DNA from: Lycocorax pyrrhopterus obiensis
Lineage: Eukaryota; Chordata; Aves; Passeriformes; Paradisaeidae
Assembly (NCBI GenBank): GCA_014706295.1
Contig: JACSVZ010000001.1
Coordinates: forward strand, 39,418,318-39,482,317
Length of the DNA stretch: 64,000 bases
Direction of reading: 5' to 3'
A program made the translations under genes and the position numbers. This document shows, piece after piece, positions 12,785 through 24,400 of this stretch. Each line of letters starts with the position of its first letter. Positions within the stretch are counted from its first letter, which is position 1. The notes under the pieces are model-generated. The model had not been told where the DNA came from. It ran no database searches and saw only the letters and a program-made list of their open reading frames with translations.

Positions 12785-13195
12785 ACTCAGACCACATTAA
12801 ATACTTTGTCTACAAGACAGACATTGACTTTGCTCAGTTTTACAAAGTTCCCATTAGCCCATTCCTCTTGCCTGTCTAGGTCCCACTGGGTGGCAGCATT
12901 GCCCTTGACTGCATTGAGCACTTTCTCCAATTCTGTCTTCTGTAAATCTTATGACTGTGCACTCCCACTGCTGCCTCCAGGTATTAATATGGTTGTTGAA
13001 CATGACTGGTCACAATACAGACCCTTGCAGTCCCTTGATGACCTCTGAGTAGAGTACAACCCATTAAACATGGCCCATGAGTCTGACTACTCAACTGGCT
13101 TTTTACTTTGTTGGGTGAGATCATGCCAAAACACTTGCTAAAGTCAAGGTAAATTACATTCACTGCTCTCCCCTAGACCATAAATCCTGTCAATT
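12785..13195 (-). mobile_element. CR1 LINE RT-core fragment, inverted relative to its neighbour
   Basis: Read on the - strand this contains GTAATTTACCTTGACTTTAGCAAG (decoding to VIYLDFSK, the CR1 palm-side motif) at about 13,160-13,130. It then has a GGACTGCAAGGGTCTGTATTGTGACC segment (the degraded 'QGSVLGP' region). Last is GGGACCTAGACAGGCAAGAGGAATGGGCTAATGGGAACTTTGT at about 12,905-12,845. The order is canonical for CR1 but the frame is destroyed. The last part matches the + oriented copy at about 12,500-12,540, giving an imperfect inverted repeat of more than 100 bases. Confidence 0.65.
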
Positions 13196-13442
13196 TATCA
13201 CAGAAGTCTGTCAGGTTGATGCCACTTCAGGTGGGATCTCACCAGAGCGGAGTAGAGAGACAGCATCACCTCCCTCGACCTGCTGGCCTGGCTGCTTTTG
13301 ATGCAGCCCACGATACTATTGGCTCCCATGAAGCCTCTCATCCAGCAGCACCCCCAAATCCTTCTCAGCATGGCTGCTTTCGATCCATTTATCCCCCAGC
13401 CTGTACTGAAGTTGTCCCAACCCAAGTGCAGCACCTTGCATA
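13196..13442 (-). mobile_element. CR1 LINE fragment with LHLG...SREV motifs
   Basis: A - strand frame of 78 codons ending at 13,198 carries CR1 ORF2 motifs from the segment after the RT catalytic core. These are VLHLGWDN, a degraded 'EKDLGVLLDERL' region in a shifted frame (GAGAAGGATTTGGGGGTGCTGCTGG), and GCIKSSQASRSREV followed by LYSALVRSHL. In a full-length CR1 these lie downstream of the YLDFSK motif. Here they lie upstream of it on the same strand, so this is a separate insertion or a rearranged piece rather than a continuation of the 12,785-13,195 fragment. Confidence 0.75.
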
Positions 13443-14321
13443 AATAAAGAATACACTGACATCTACTAGCCTGGTGTCCAAGATCTGTACCCCGCTAATC
13501 TTTTTCTCCATTCCCTTCAGGATCCTAAACAACAACCATTTATTTCATGGCTGCCACAGCCAAGACTATCTTTGGTATCACCTCTTCAACCAGTTCTTCC
13601 TTGGAAGAGAGTCGCAGATCTGGATGTGTCAACACCAGTTCACCCATCCAGTTACCAGTATCAAGTAGTTATCCCAAACACCCTTCAGAAATCTTCCACC
13701 ATGCATCCCATATGTTGCCCTTCCAGAAGATGTCAGGGTCCCCATGACCAGCACATCCTGTGACAGATTTCCTTCAGTTGTTAGAGAAGTCTTAGTCTAC
13801 TTCCTCACCTAGATCAGGTGGTCTGTACTATGCTATTTTAAATTTTTTTTAATTGATCAAGTCAGTGACCTTCACCTGCTGAAGTGATTTCCTAGTATGG
13901 ACACTTAGCTTTCAGTTTCTCTGTAGGCATAGAATGATTTGCTCTCCCAAAACCAATGGCAAATCTGTAAATAGATGGTTTTCTCTTCTCTCTAGTTAAG
14001 GATCCTTCTGGCCTCCAAGCACTCACAGTCATATCTCCGCTTCTTAAGCTCTACCCAGTCATATGTGCACACACTGTGCTTGCCGGTGCTGGTCCTGGTG
14101 CTAGAGGTGTGCATACACAAGCCTGGAGACACTGACAGGATTGACATCATACCAGCAACACATGCCTATCCCATTGTCACCATCACCATCCTGGCCTGCA
14201 TGCACACTACCACTAAAACCCCGACTTTACATGCACAGGTCATACAGGCTTTTGCAGGGAAATCCATACTGAGAGCACTTTCAAGATGACTGGTATCAAC
14301 TCAGTGAAAGAAAACTTAAGG

Positions 14322-15440
14322 ATTCAGAGTCCCTTGGGAAACCATCATTATTAACAAAGGGTCCAGAAAGGCTGGACATACTTTTAAGATGGAAATCTTA
14401 AAGGCGCGGGAGCAGGCCATCCCTATGTGCCAAAAGACAAGCTGGCAGGGAAGAAGATCAGCCTGGCTGAACAGGGAGCTTTTACTAGAACTCAGGGGAA
14501 AAAAAACAAGAGTTTATGACCTTTGGAAGAAGGGGCAGCAAACCCAGGAAGAGTACAAGAATCATGTAGAGAGGAAATTAGAAAGGCGAAAGCTCAGCTA
14601 GAACTCAATCTGGACACTGCTGTGAAATATAATAAAAAGTGTTTTTATAAACACATTAACAACAAAAAAGGAGGGCCAAGGAAAATCTCCATCCTTTACT
14701 GGATGCTGAGGGGAACATTGTAACCAAGGCTGAGGAAAAGACTGAGGTACTTAATAGCATCTTTGCCTCAGTCTTTAACAGAAGGACTGGTTTTCCTCAG
14801 GACAACCAGCCCTTGAGTTGGCAGTCAGGGGCAGGGAGCAGAGCAGGGCCCCTGAAATCCAGGAGAAGCAGTTGGCGACCTGCTGTGCCACCGAGACACT
14901 CACAGCTCCATGGGGCTAATGGGATCCATCCAAGGGTACTGAGGGAGCTGGTGGAAGAGCTCACCAAGCCACTGTCAATCATTTATCATCAGTCCTGGTT
15001 AACTGAGGCGGTCCCAGATGACTGGAGGTTGGCCAATGTGACACCGATCTACAGGAAGGGTCAGAGGATTTGGGCAACTACAGAGCTGTCAACCTGACCT
15101 TGGTGCTGGGGAAGGTTATGGAACAGATTGTCTTGAGTGCAATCACACAGCATGGACAGGACAACTGGGGGTCAGGCCCAGCCAGCATGGGTTTAGGAAA
15201 GGCAGGTCCTGCTTGACCAGCCTGGTCTGGTTTTATGGCCAGGTGATCCACCTAGTGGATGAGGGAAAGGCTGTGGATATTGTCTACCTGGACTTCAGTA
15301 AAGCCTTTGGCACTGTCTCCCACCGCATTCTCCTGGAAAAGCTGGCTTTGTGCTATGGTTTAGCTGACAAGGTGTGTTCGAATAAAGGCTGGACTCAATG
15401 ACCCTGGAGGCATTTTTCAACCTTAATGAGTCTATGATTT
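14322..15440 (+). mobile_element. CR1 LINE, dead, internally deleted between RT and 3' UTR
   Basis: This is the longest CR1 copy in the window. It starts in the linker after the endonuclease (ILKAREQAIPMCQKTSWQGR, then YDLWKKGQQTQEEYKNH at about 14,389-14,580 and AKAQLELNLDTAVKYNKKCF in the next frame). It continues into the RT region with ANGIHPRVLRELVEELTKPL and DDWRLANVTPIYRKG (about 14,913-15,065), GRSCLTSLVWFYGQVIHLVD and VYLDFSKAFGTVSHRILLEK (about 15,200-15,345). It switches frame several times. After 'LEKLA' the remaining RT half, including the FADD-type catalytic motif, is absent. From about 15,378 the sequence is already the CR1 3' UTR (GGCTGGACTCAATGACCC...TGAGTCTATGATTTTATAG). It cannot encode an active transposase or RT. 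Confidence 0.9.
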
Positions 15441-15450
15441 TATAGAATTT

Positions 15451-18400
15451 TTCTTCCCTCTTAAAATACCACATGATGAAATTTGGTAGATGGAGGCTTC
15501 CTTTAGCACACTAAAATGTCTTAGAAGTTTTGCTTATCACAAATACCAACGGTCTAAAAACCTGCAAGATTAGTTGCCAAAAAAAGTGCATGAAAGAGCA
15601 TATACGACAGAGAGACCCTGTGGCCAACAGTGTGGTATATCGACAAATGCATAAAAATGTCATAAAAAGAAGTTCCTTTAAGACTAAAACTGTAAAAATT
15701 GAATTCATTGATGCTTATATGACAGCAATTTCTTTGATTCAAATTAACCAGCTGTTTCATCTTGTGTTTTCAGTTATTGACAGTATATTCACATCAGATT
15801 ATCAGATTGACCTTTTTTCTTTTCTTCAAGTGACTGTAAGGTTAGCCTTTTGGACTTTTGAAGTGGTTGGCCAGATGCTTTCAAAAGGAAGTTAAAGTAT
15901 GTGAGTTTCAATCTCATTAAAAAGGCCTTTTTTTAAAACAAACTTTCCTTTTGTTCATACCAGCACTTACTTTTTTAAAAGACCCCAAGAGAGAGTTCCA
16001 GTCTATAGATCACTTGTCCTGAAGAAAGCTCTGTTAACTATTTATAGATCATGTCCTTTTGTACCGAACTAGATCAAGCAATTTATTCAGTGCATGACTG
16101 CAGGAGAGAAATTCATTTGCTCTAAGTGTCATCAAGGCAGCCTTTTACCTGCTATGAACAAGACCAGATGATCTGAATTGCTGGGCTTTTACTTCAAATG
16201 TACATTTTGACATTGTGTGGGGTGCCATCATAACTTTCAAGTTTTCAAAGTATTAAGCACATTCACAGAATGGGCAGTCCTCAATCACAAGAGCAGCAAA
16301 TAGCACATAACCACTAGAATAAATCAAACACATGTGCACACATTGAAATTATCTCTCTTTTCTTTAAAGTAGCACTTATAGATGCAAATTACCATTAGCT
16401 GCTTTGGTGGAGCTCACTTTAGAAATGGGAGCATGCCAGCATAGAGACCAAGGAAAAGAGCACACAACAGGCATCAGCTCCTCAGCTTGACAACAAGAGA
16501 ATCAAAACAAAAGGAGAGGGAGAAGTGATGGCCTTTATCACCTCTAATCAGCAAGGGCTTTCTTCAAGCATTCACCAGGGAAGTGATCCTCTCTGCAAAA
16601 CCTAGTAAAGAGGCTGTACACAACAAAAACACTTCACTGCAGCAAATGCTTTGTTTTACTCCTTCAGTTTTCCTTGCGGAGTTCATTATGACAATGACAT
16701 CTCGTACTTGTAACCTGCCTAAGCCCACTAAGGCTAGAAAAAGGGGTGGGGGTGCAGAAGTTAAAACTACATCAAGAAAATAAAACAGCGATTAAAAATA
16801 ATTGACATCTGCTGGCAACAGCTTCAGACACAAAAAGTACAGCTGGTATGGGGAATATGGGTGTCTATTGTTATTGGATCCATGTGGAAAAGAAGAAAGA
16901 ACATGACTTACTTTCCTTTTCCCTTTGCTCTACAGAGACAAATGCCCTGGCTCTGCACAGCTAAATACACTCCAGCCTGGCTACAGATATTGCTCCTAGA
17001 TGGCTGGAAAATGGTGCAGGTGGTTCAAACAGTACTACTATCATGTGTATACAGGGCACTTTGAAAGTTGCATTGCACTCAGCTTTCCTTGTTTGATAGG
17101 ATAATGTGTTAGGGAGAGTCTTGTTTTCTATCTTGAAAAGGGGTTTAGCATAGGGACCAACGACAGGATCTGGGTGACTAGGAGCATTATGCTGGGAGCT
17201 AAAAACACATCAATAAATAGATAGGTAGGTAAGATAGACACAGCTGGTTTAGTAGCTATTGAGTCATGATTCATGTCTATACACTGAAATCACAAAGGAA
17301 GCCTGATTCCAAAATTACTTTGAGCTGCCGAGTTTCCATTCTTTCACTTCAGAGGCACACAGAGATCCCAAGCCCTATCCAACTTGACAGTATAAATTCT
17401 CAGAGTAGAATGACATTATCATACCAAAGTGCCACTACAAAACACGACAGACTAAAACTCATACTACCCTTTTAGAAAATCCGCATTTTGGAGTACATTT
17501 CTTTCTTTTTAAGCATTCACCTAATACATATATTCATTTAGTGGAAAATTCATTTGATTCAGTGAAAGCTATGTAATAAGGATACACAAGCTAAGACAGA
17601 TTTTACTTTTTTTTAAATAGACTGTATCACCAGAAGCTGGATCTCAAGCTTAGAGTCAAGAATTAATGAATTCCTGCATTGATTGCCAATGTGCTGCTGA
17701 CAAGTCGTGTGTAAGTCTCAAGTCTCTAATTTTTGTTTTCATAATTAGGAGAGAGGGGTGGGGATTAATACTGGCCAGCGAGTATTAAGCCCAGTACCAC
17801 TACGCAGATATCCAGTTCCTACTGGTCTTCTTTCTATCTCCTTTATAAACTCAGCATTATGCATTACGTAGACTTCCATGTCTGATCTAAACAAAACATA
17901 CTACAGTAATTTGAAGAGCATTTGTAATCATGAGAATCATATCCATCAACTGAGAAGTGTTTTATTTCACACACCATTTACAACTTGATATAGAGATCCA
18001 ACAAAATCAGCAGGCACCAAAACAGCTAATGAGAAAGAAAAGCATCACTTTATTTTATTTGGAAGTTGTATTCCGCCTCGGCCTAGTTATGTAGGGTGGA
18101 TGCTCAGACTGGACACAGTCTTCCACTGATTTAAATTACTTTTCCCATTGTACTACCATGGCACCAAGTCTATCTTCTCTTTAAATTAGTAAACAGCTAC
18201 AATAAGCAACTGTTTAAAAAAATGAAAGAAAAAAATGTCTTTGATTTGACATTGTGTAGTGACAAGAAGAAAGTACAGTGGGCAACTGGGTATGGATTTC
18301 ATCCAGCAGTTCCAACCTGCTGCTCTCAGCTGTCACAACACGGTATAGGTCAACATCAGTCCTTTGGATATACCCAGTCCAAGGTTATTCACCACTTAAA

Positions 18401-21400
18401 CTAAAAGCTTCACATGCAAAATATCTGCTGTTGCATATCTTCCCCAAATTGCCCCAGATGGCTCAGAACAATAAGCATATCATAGAATCAAACCTGATTC
18501 TTTCAAAAGCCAAATCTCTTTTGATCTCATCTTCAATGTCCTTTGATCAAAAAGCCAAAAAGATCACTTCTGTATGCTCCACCAAACATTTGGATTAAGG
18601 TAAACAAAATTGTAACAGTTAGACTAGCTGTAATGTTTCTCAAGTATAAGAAAAAGTGTTTGTAGGAGACCGTTTCTTTGAGCCAGGAGATATAAGCGGA
18701 CTTTCATTTTAGAAATAAAAATAAACATAGACGAAGAAGAGTCTAGATGCAAAAAAAATACCTATAAATCTATTCCCATTGTTTGGTTACTTTCAAAGCT
18801 CAATGACTTTAAAACCAAAGCAAGTGTTTTATCTGATAACTTTTCAGAAGCTGGTCAGAAGTAATAGCATCATGAAATCCTCACCAAATGCCTTCCATCA
18901 TTTCTTGCTCCCCAACCACACACTTGAATCATCTCTCTTGGGCACATTTGACCAGTGCCAAGACAAAAATACTCATTTTTATTGAAACACACCAGTCATC
19001 TTGCAGGGAAAAGAAAGAACTGTAAGGAATTAGTAACAGTAGTAAGCACAGTCCCTCTTTAGAAACTCCTCTTCTAGCTTTAAAATAAACCCAGAAAAGG
19101 GAATAAGAATGTCACCACTCTAGATGTGTCAGTGATAAATAGGAAAGGGAAGAACACAGGCCAGTGCACAGGGGATAAGGATGCAAAGCTGACACAGCAG
19201 GTAAAAGATGAGATATCACAAGAGTCATAAGCCACTTACACAAAAGAGGAAATGCAAAAAAGTTTTAAAGTGTTTCCATATGCAGAACAAATCAAGTCAT
19301 GTAGCAATGTAAAAAAGATGTTTACATCTAATGCTATTTACCTTAGAAGTTAATGGGATGGCATTGTTTATGTTAACAACCTGATTACCATGAATTCACT
19401 CAAAAGGCATAAAACTACTGTGCGTGAATAGATACCTCTTCAAATTCAGTATTTCCTCAAGGTTCCAGCTACTTACATTTAAATAGGTGACAGTGGCTTG
19501 CCACTGACTTTTACTGGGGTAAATTCAAATTCACCATGCTAACAAAAACAGTTAAATAAGAAAAAAAATTTTTTTTTGAAAAGCCATATAAATTAAATTT
19601 GAGTTCTTTTTCATGTTTTAGGTTGAACAATTTTAATTACATTTTTAGTACATAAAAGTTGATATGGAAACTGTTCCACGAGTTGTTTGGAACATTCAGT
19701 TTTCCGATCTACGTAAATGTAGGGGAAAAAGTGAAGTGCACACCCTGAAATAATTCGGCATTGGAGACAGATTACCTACATCCTTTAGCATTAAACAATT
19801 TCCTCAACAGAGAAACCTCATGAAGTGATTATGATACTGCAGCTACAAAATTGCAGTCAGCACCTGCTAAACAACCTCTTTATTTTAATCATCCATAAAT
19901 ATTCAGACTTTGGACAAATAAAAAATACACGTTTTAAACAGCTGTCAAAAAGAGTAAGTTTTACACTGTCCTAAATAAAACATGCTATCACCACACATTA
20001 AGCTGCCTATTTACTACAACACTGATATTATGGAGATATGAATTAGATATCAATTAGATGTCAGATTGAAGAAAATGCACAGAAAATACCCAACAATCAT
20101 GAGCTCTGCTTCTGAGGCAGCAACAGTAAGGGCACCCTCACACTACAGTTGCCTTTGCTGGTTTAAACACCATGGGAAATGTATTCCCATGGGACTTCTT
20201 TTTTGAAGGTTTTGTCACAAAAGGCTTATCTTTCACAGAATCGTACTATGGTGCTACCTCTAAAAACATTTTGAGATGTTTCAGAAACTCCATTAATATT
20301 TCTTAACCTGATTTTCTATCAACTTTTTCTAAAAACTTAGAAGACAAGACAGACTCTTTCATTCTAGCAGCCATCATTTCATATTCTCCACTGTAGCTGT
20401 AAAACATCAGTGAGATGAGAAAATGTGGGAAGTTTATCTGTGGATCCTAATGCTTTAATATTTGACGTCCTAGAAATCCCAACACTTTTCCACTTTCTCC
20501 CAACACTTTTGAACGAGTATCCAATTCCTGAGCCCAGTAAATCTGTCTGGGCTCTTAACACACATTGCAGAAAACACCCTATGTAAGAGATGAGGACCCT
20601 TGTACACTCGTATAAACTCCACTATCCCAGTCATTTTAAATGGCCCTTGCATGAGAACACAGAGATGCTCCATTCAGGGATGAAAGAGCAAGAAAATCTC
20701 CATAAGAGAAATTCCTCCTTCTCTTAGGAGACTGGAGAAGAGCTCAATGCAAGGAGCACAATGATTCTAAACTAATTTTGCTCCTTTATTCACATTAAAC
20801 TCCGCCAGGGGCATCCCTGCTTTAAAGGGGATAAGCCAGTCCCACTCACTCACCTCCTACTACACAAAGACAGTATATGCACATGGTGTAGAAGCAATTG
20901 CAGTTTACCTCCAATGACAGGATAAGGGGGAGCAATCAGCCGATCTTAATTTAGTTCGAGAAGTGTGAAACTCATTCCCACTAAGAAACAAGATTTAACT
21001 TTGACATTATAACAGTAAGTAGTTGGAAGCACCAGACAGACTGAAAATACCACATTAAAGATTTTGCTCCATCCAAACTTTAACCCAGAAAATAAGAGAA
21101 AATATAACTGCACAAGGCACTCTTTGAGATCCACGCCTTCAGAAGGCTGCACCTAAAATCCAGAGAATCAATGTAGCTGGAAATTGAAAATTTAGGAAAT
21201 GGTCAATGAAACAAAGCAAAAAGGTTAAGACTTTCCTAATATTTTTTAATAGCTTGAAAGGTAATAGGCAAGTATATCAGCAGGAAATATAATACAGTGC
21301 AAATAGCAGGAAAATGAAAAAATGAAGTAGAAGACAAAAAGTGTTTAAAAGCTGAACAACCTTTTTAAAAAAAAATTCCAAAAGCAAGTTGCAAACGTTG

Positions 21401-24400
21401 GGGAAAATGTTCAGTAACACTAAAAGAAAACACCAGCAAATGAAAAATTAATTTCGGATTCAATAAAATAGCTACTGTATAACAAGGTCAAAAAGGCAAG
21501 GGACAAAATTTCAGAGCAGGGAAATCATAGTCTCTGTCTATACAGAGGCCCTACTGAGAAGATCATCTTAACAGAGGTAACTTCACACATGAGAAAAATC
21601 AAACAGATCATAAGTGGTAGGGAGAGGGCTATAAAGAGCTTGGTACCATCATGTGTCTGTAATTCAAGGCCTCATTATTCAAAAGGTGGTGAGGAATCGA
21701 GAACAGCACAGGCAGAGCAACAAGGACTGAAGCTGGGCTTGAATATACTGCTATGAAAAACAGCAAAACATTGAAAGAGACAGCCTCCAAATTATTAGTG
21801 ACAGAACCACATAAAACCACGCCATCACACTGACTTCCCTCCGGCACCACCATGTCCAGTGCTTTGACTTACAGATGAACTTTGGCAAACAGAGGACAGT
21901 CAGGAATAACAAGTTTCAAAATCTCCTACAGGTGTAATCATCACAGCTCTTGACTGATGTGAGTCGTAAGGCAGAATTATGGGGAAAAAATTAGGATTCT
22001 CCAGAAAGAATCTTTTAAGCCAACGAGCAACAAATTTCCCTTAAGAACAAATGCCTCCTCCGCCCCCTACTCAGGGCTTCCCCTACTAGTTGTGGTAGCA
22101 CTGTCCCTTCCGATTTTCCTCCACGGTCTTTCCCAAGCACAAGGACACTGATAGTTTTCAGCACTACTGCTGCTCTGTGAGAGAATGGAATGACCCAGAG
22201 ATCCAAGAGCCAGGGATCTGGCCCCTTTACCTTCTGCATGGAGTGAGATACAGCAGAGGACAGCCAGGGAACACAGTAACACCAGGTCCTGATTATTCTC
22301 AAAGTACTCCTCAGAACTGTTCATCAACCTAATGCACAGGTTTGGAAAATAGGCTTTCCTTATTCCTAAGACATTATTAACAGCATTTAGTGTGCTTACA
22401 AACAGGTAAAAATTCGCCCTAATAATAATTTCAGTTTATCCTGTATTCTAGGAACTTTCAGAGTCAAGTTGCAGAACCAAGTAATGCACTGTGTCTGTAA
22501 ACGCTCCTTTAAACAAGCCAGTTAACCTAGCATTGTGTGTACAGTCAGCAGATGTGAATGGAAGCTTTGCCTGACTTCAAATATTTTAAATAAAATTGTT
22601 ATCTGGAGCTAAACAATGTTGAATGATGCTAGCACGGTATTTTAACTTTCAAAAGAATCCAATAAGCTTGTGTGAATGCCTCTGATAGAACAGCACACGA
22701 TACTACAAGAACTATTAGAAAGCTACTCCTTGGAAATGAACGACAGGCACAATTCACGAGCAAGCCCTAGTTTTCATAAGGCCATTAAACACACATCATT
22801 TTCAACTCGCCACCACTTGCACCTCCCATAACAATTATTCTCAATTTATTTTCATCTGTTCCATAAAAAATGATTGCTTCTGCTTTACCTAATCCTCCAC
22901 TTACATCAACCCTATTGTTCGTTTCCTTCCCTTTCATCTTCTCCACATTAATTCCCCACATCGCTTTTGATCTAGCTTTTTATTTCCTCTTTTCCCCTAC
23001 AGATTCTTCCTGATGAAGAATTTACAGCCCTAATGTTCATCTGACATGTATGGTGATATTTTATTGATTCGCTACATTGTCTATCAGTTCTGTATAATGA
23101 ATAGCATTATACAAAACACAAGATGGGTTGCCTTTGCCTATAGCTTGGATTTTAAAAAATCGATTTAACCAAACCTGAAAAATGCCCCATTTTATCAGTA
23201 AATATTCATATTTAATTATAATTGGAGCAGCATATGCAAGGAGCAGCCAGAGAAAACAAACATTTCCTCCTCACAGTCCAGAGAGTTACTCTTTGCCATA
23301 GTGGCAAGCCAAGTAAACAGAATAATTGCGATTTTCACTGCTGCTAAATAAGAAATAGAAAACCTCTCCAGGAACTGTTCTGCGTGGCTGTAATAAATGC
23401 CCACAGAAACAAGCTAACCTACATTATTCATTCCCCTACAGAAAGGATAGTCTTTTTAGAACTGGAAAGACTTCAAGAAGTGGAACAGCCGATTTTAGCT
23501 GATATAAACCGTAAGTTATATTTTAAATAGATGCTATATTCAATTTTTAAGGGGAAAAAATGGCATTTAGTTCAGGCAACTCTTAAAATTTAATGCTGAA
23601 CAAGTGTAAGTTTCAAGTTCATAGATTAATAGCAGTACCCAAGTGAATAAACCACTCAAAAATTATTTTACTTAGCACACTGTACTTATTGCAAGACCAT
23701 AAAACCTAGGGTAAATTTTGTGCTTACTCAGTTGTGTCAAAACCAGTCACTGGGCAAAATCTCTGAGCGGTCCCAGAACTAGAAGCCAGGGCCAAGGCCC
23801 CCTTTCTTCCAGCCTCGAAGCCCCATGGCCATCCTGCAACACATTCCTACTCAGGCATTCAGGCTCTGGCCTCAAGAATCTGGTATTCCTAACTGCACCA
23901 GTAAAGCTTCAACAAAAGAAAGGCTTTAATCACTTCCCAGTGCACAAAACTGGCAGATGGGTGAGTGGCTGCTGGCTGCCGTGCTGAACTCAACCCTAGT
24001 AGTGTTTGTTAGTCTAAAGCAGGCTTGTACAGGAACAGCCAAGCCACTGTTTGCCTACAGCAATGGGTAGGAGAGGGATTCCACCACTTCAGCCCAGGCA
24101 TGATACTGGAAACTCAGATACATTGAAGGTTAATCCTGGATTTTGATGAAGGCCCCCCAGGAATCAAAGATCAACATACCATCTGCATACAACAGAGCTG
24201 TATGAACAGCTCTTGTTGCAACAACTGATTTCTTCTACAGAAGAGCTATGCTGGTTCTTTGGTTTGCACAGTGAGTCATTTGTCATGTTCACCATCACAA
24301 GGTCAGCCAAGATTAAGGCAATACTAGACAAATTTAGACAACTAAGCTACACCAACCTCCTTCTGCCCCAGCTACTGGCTAGGGACAGTCAAACACTCCT

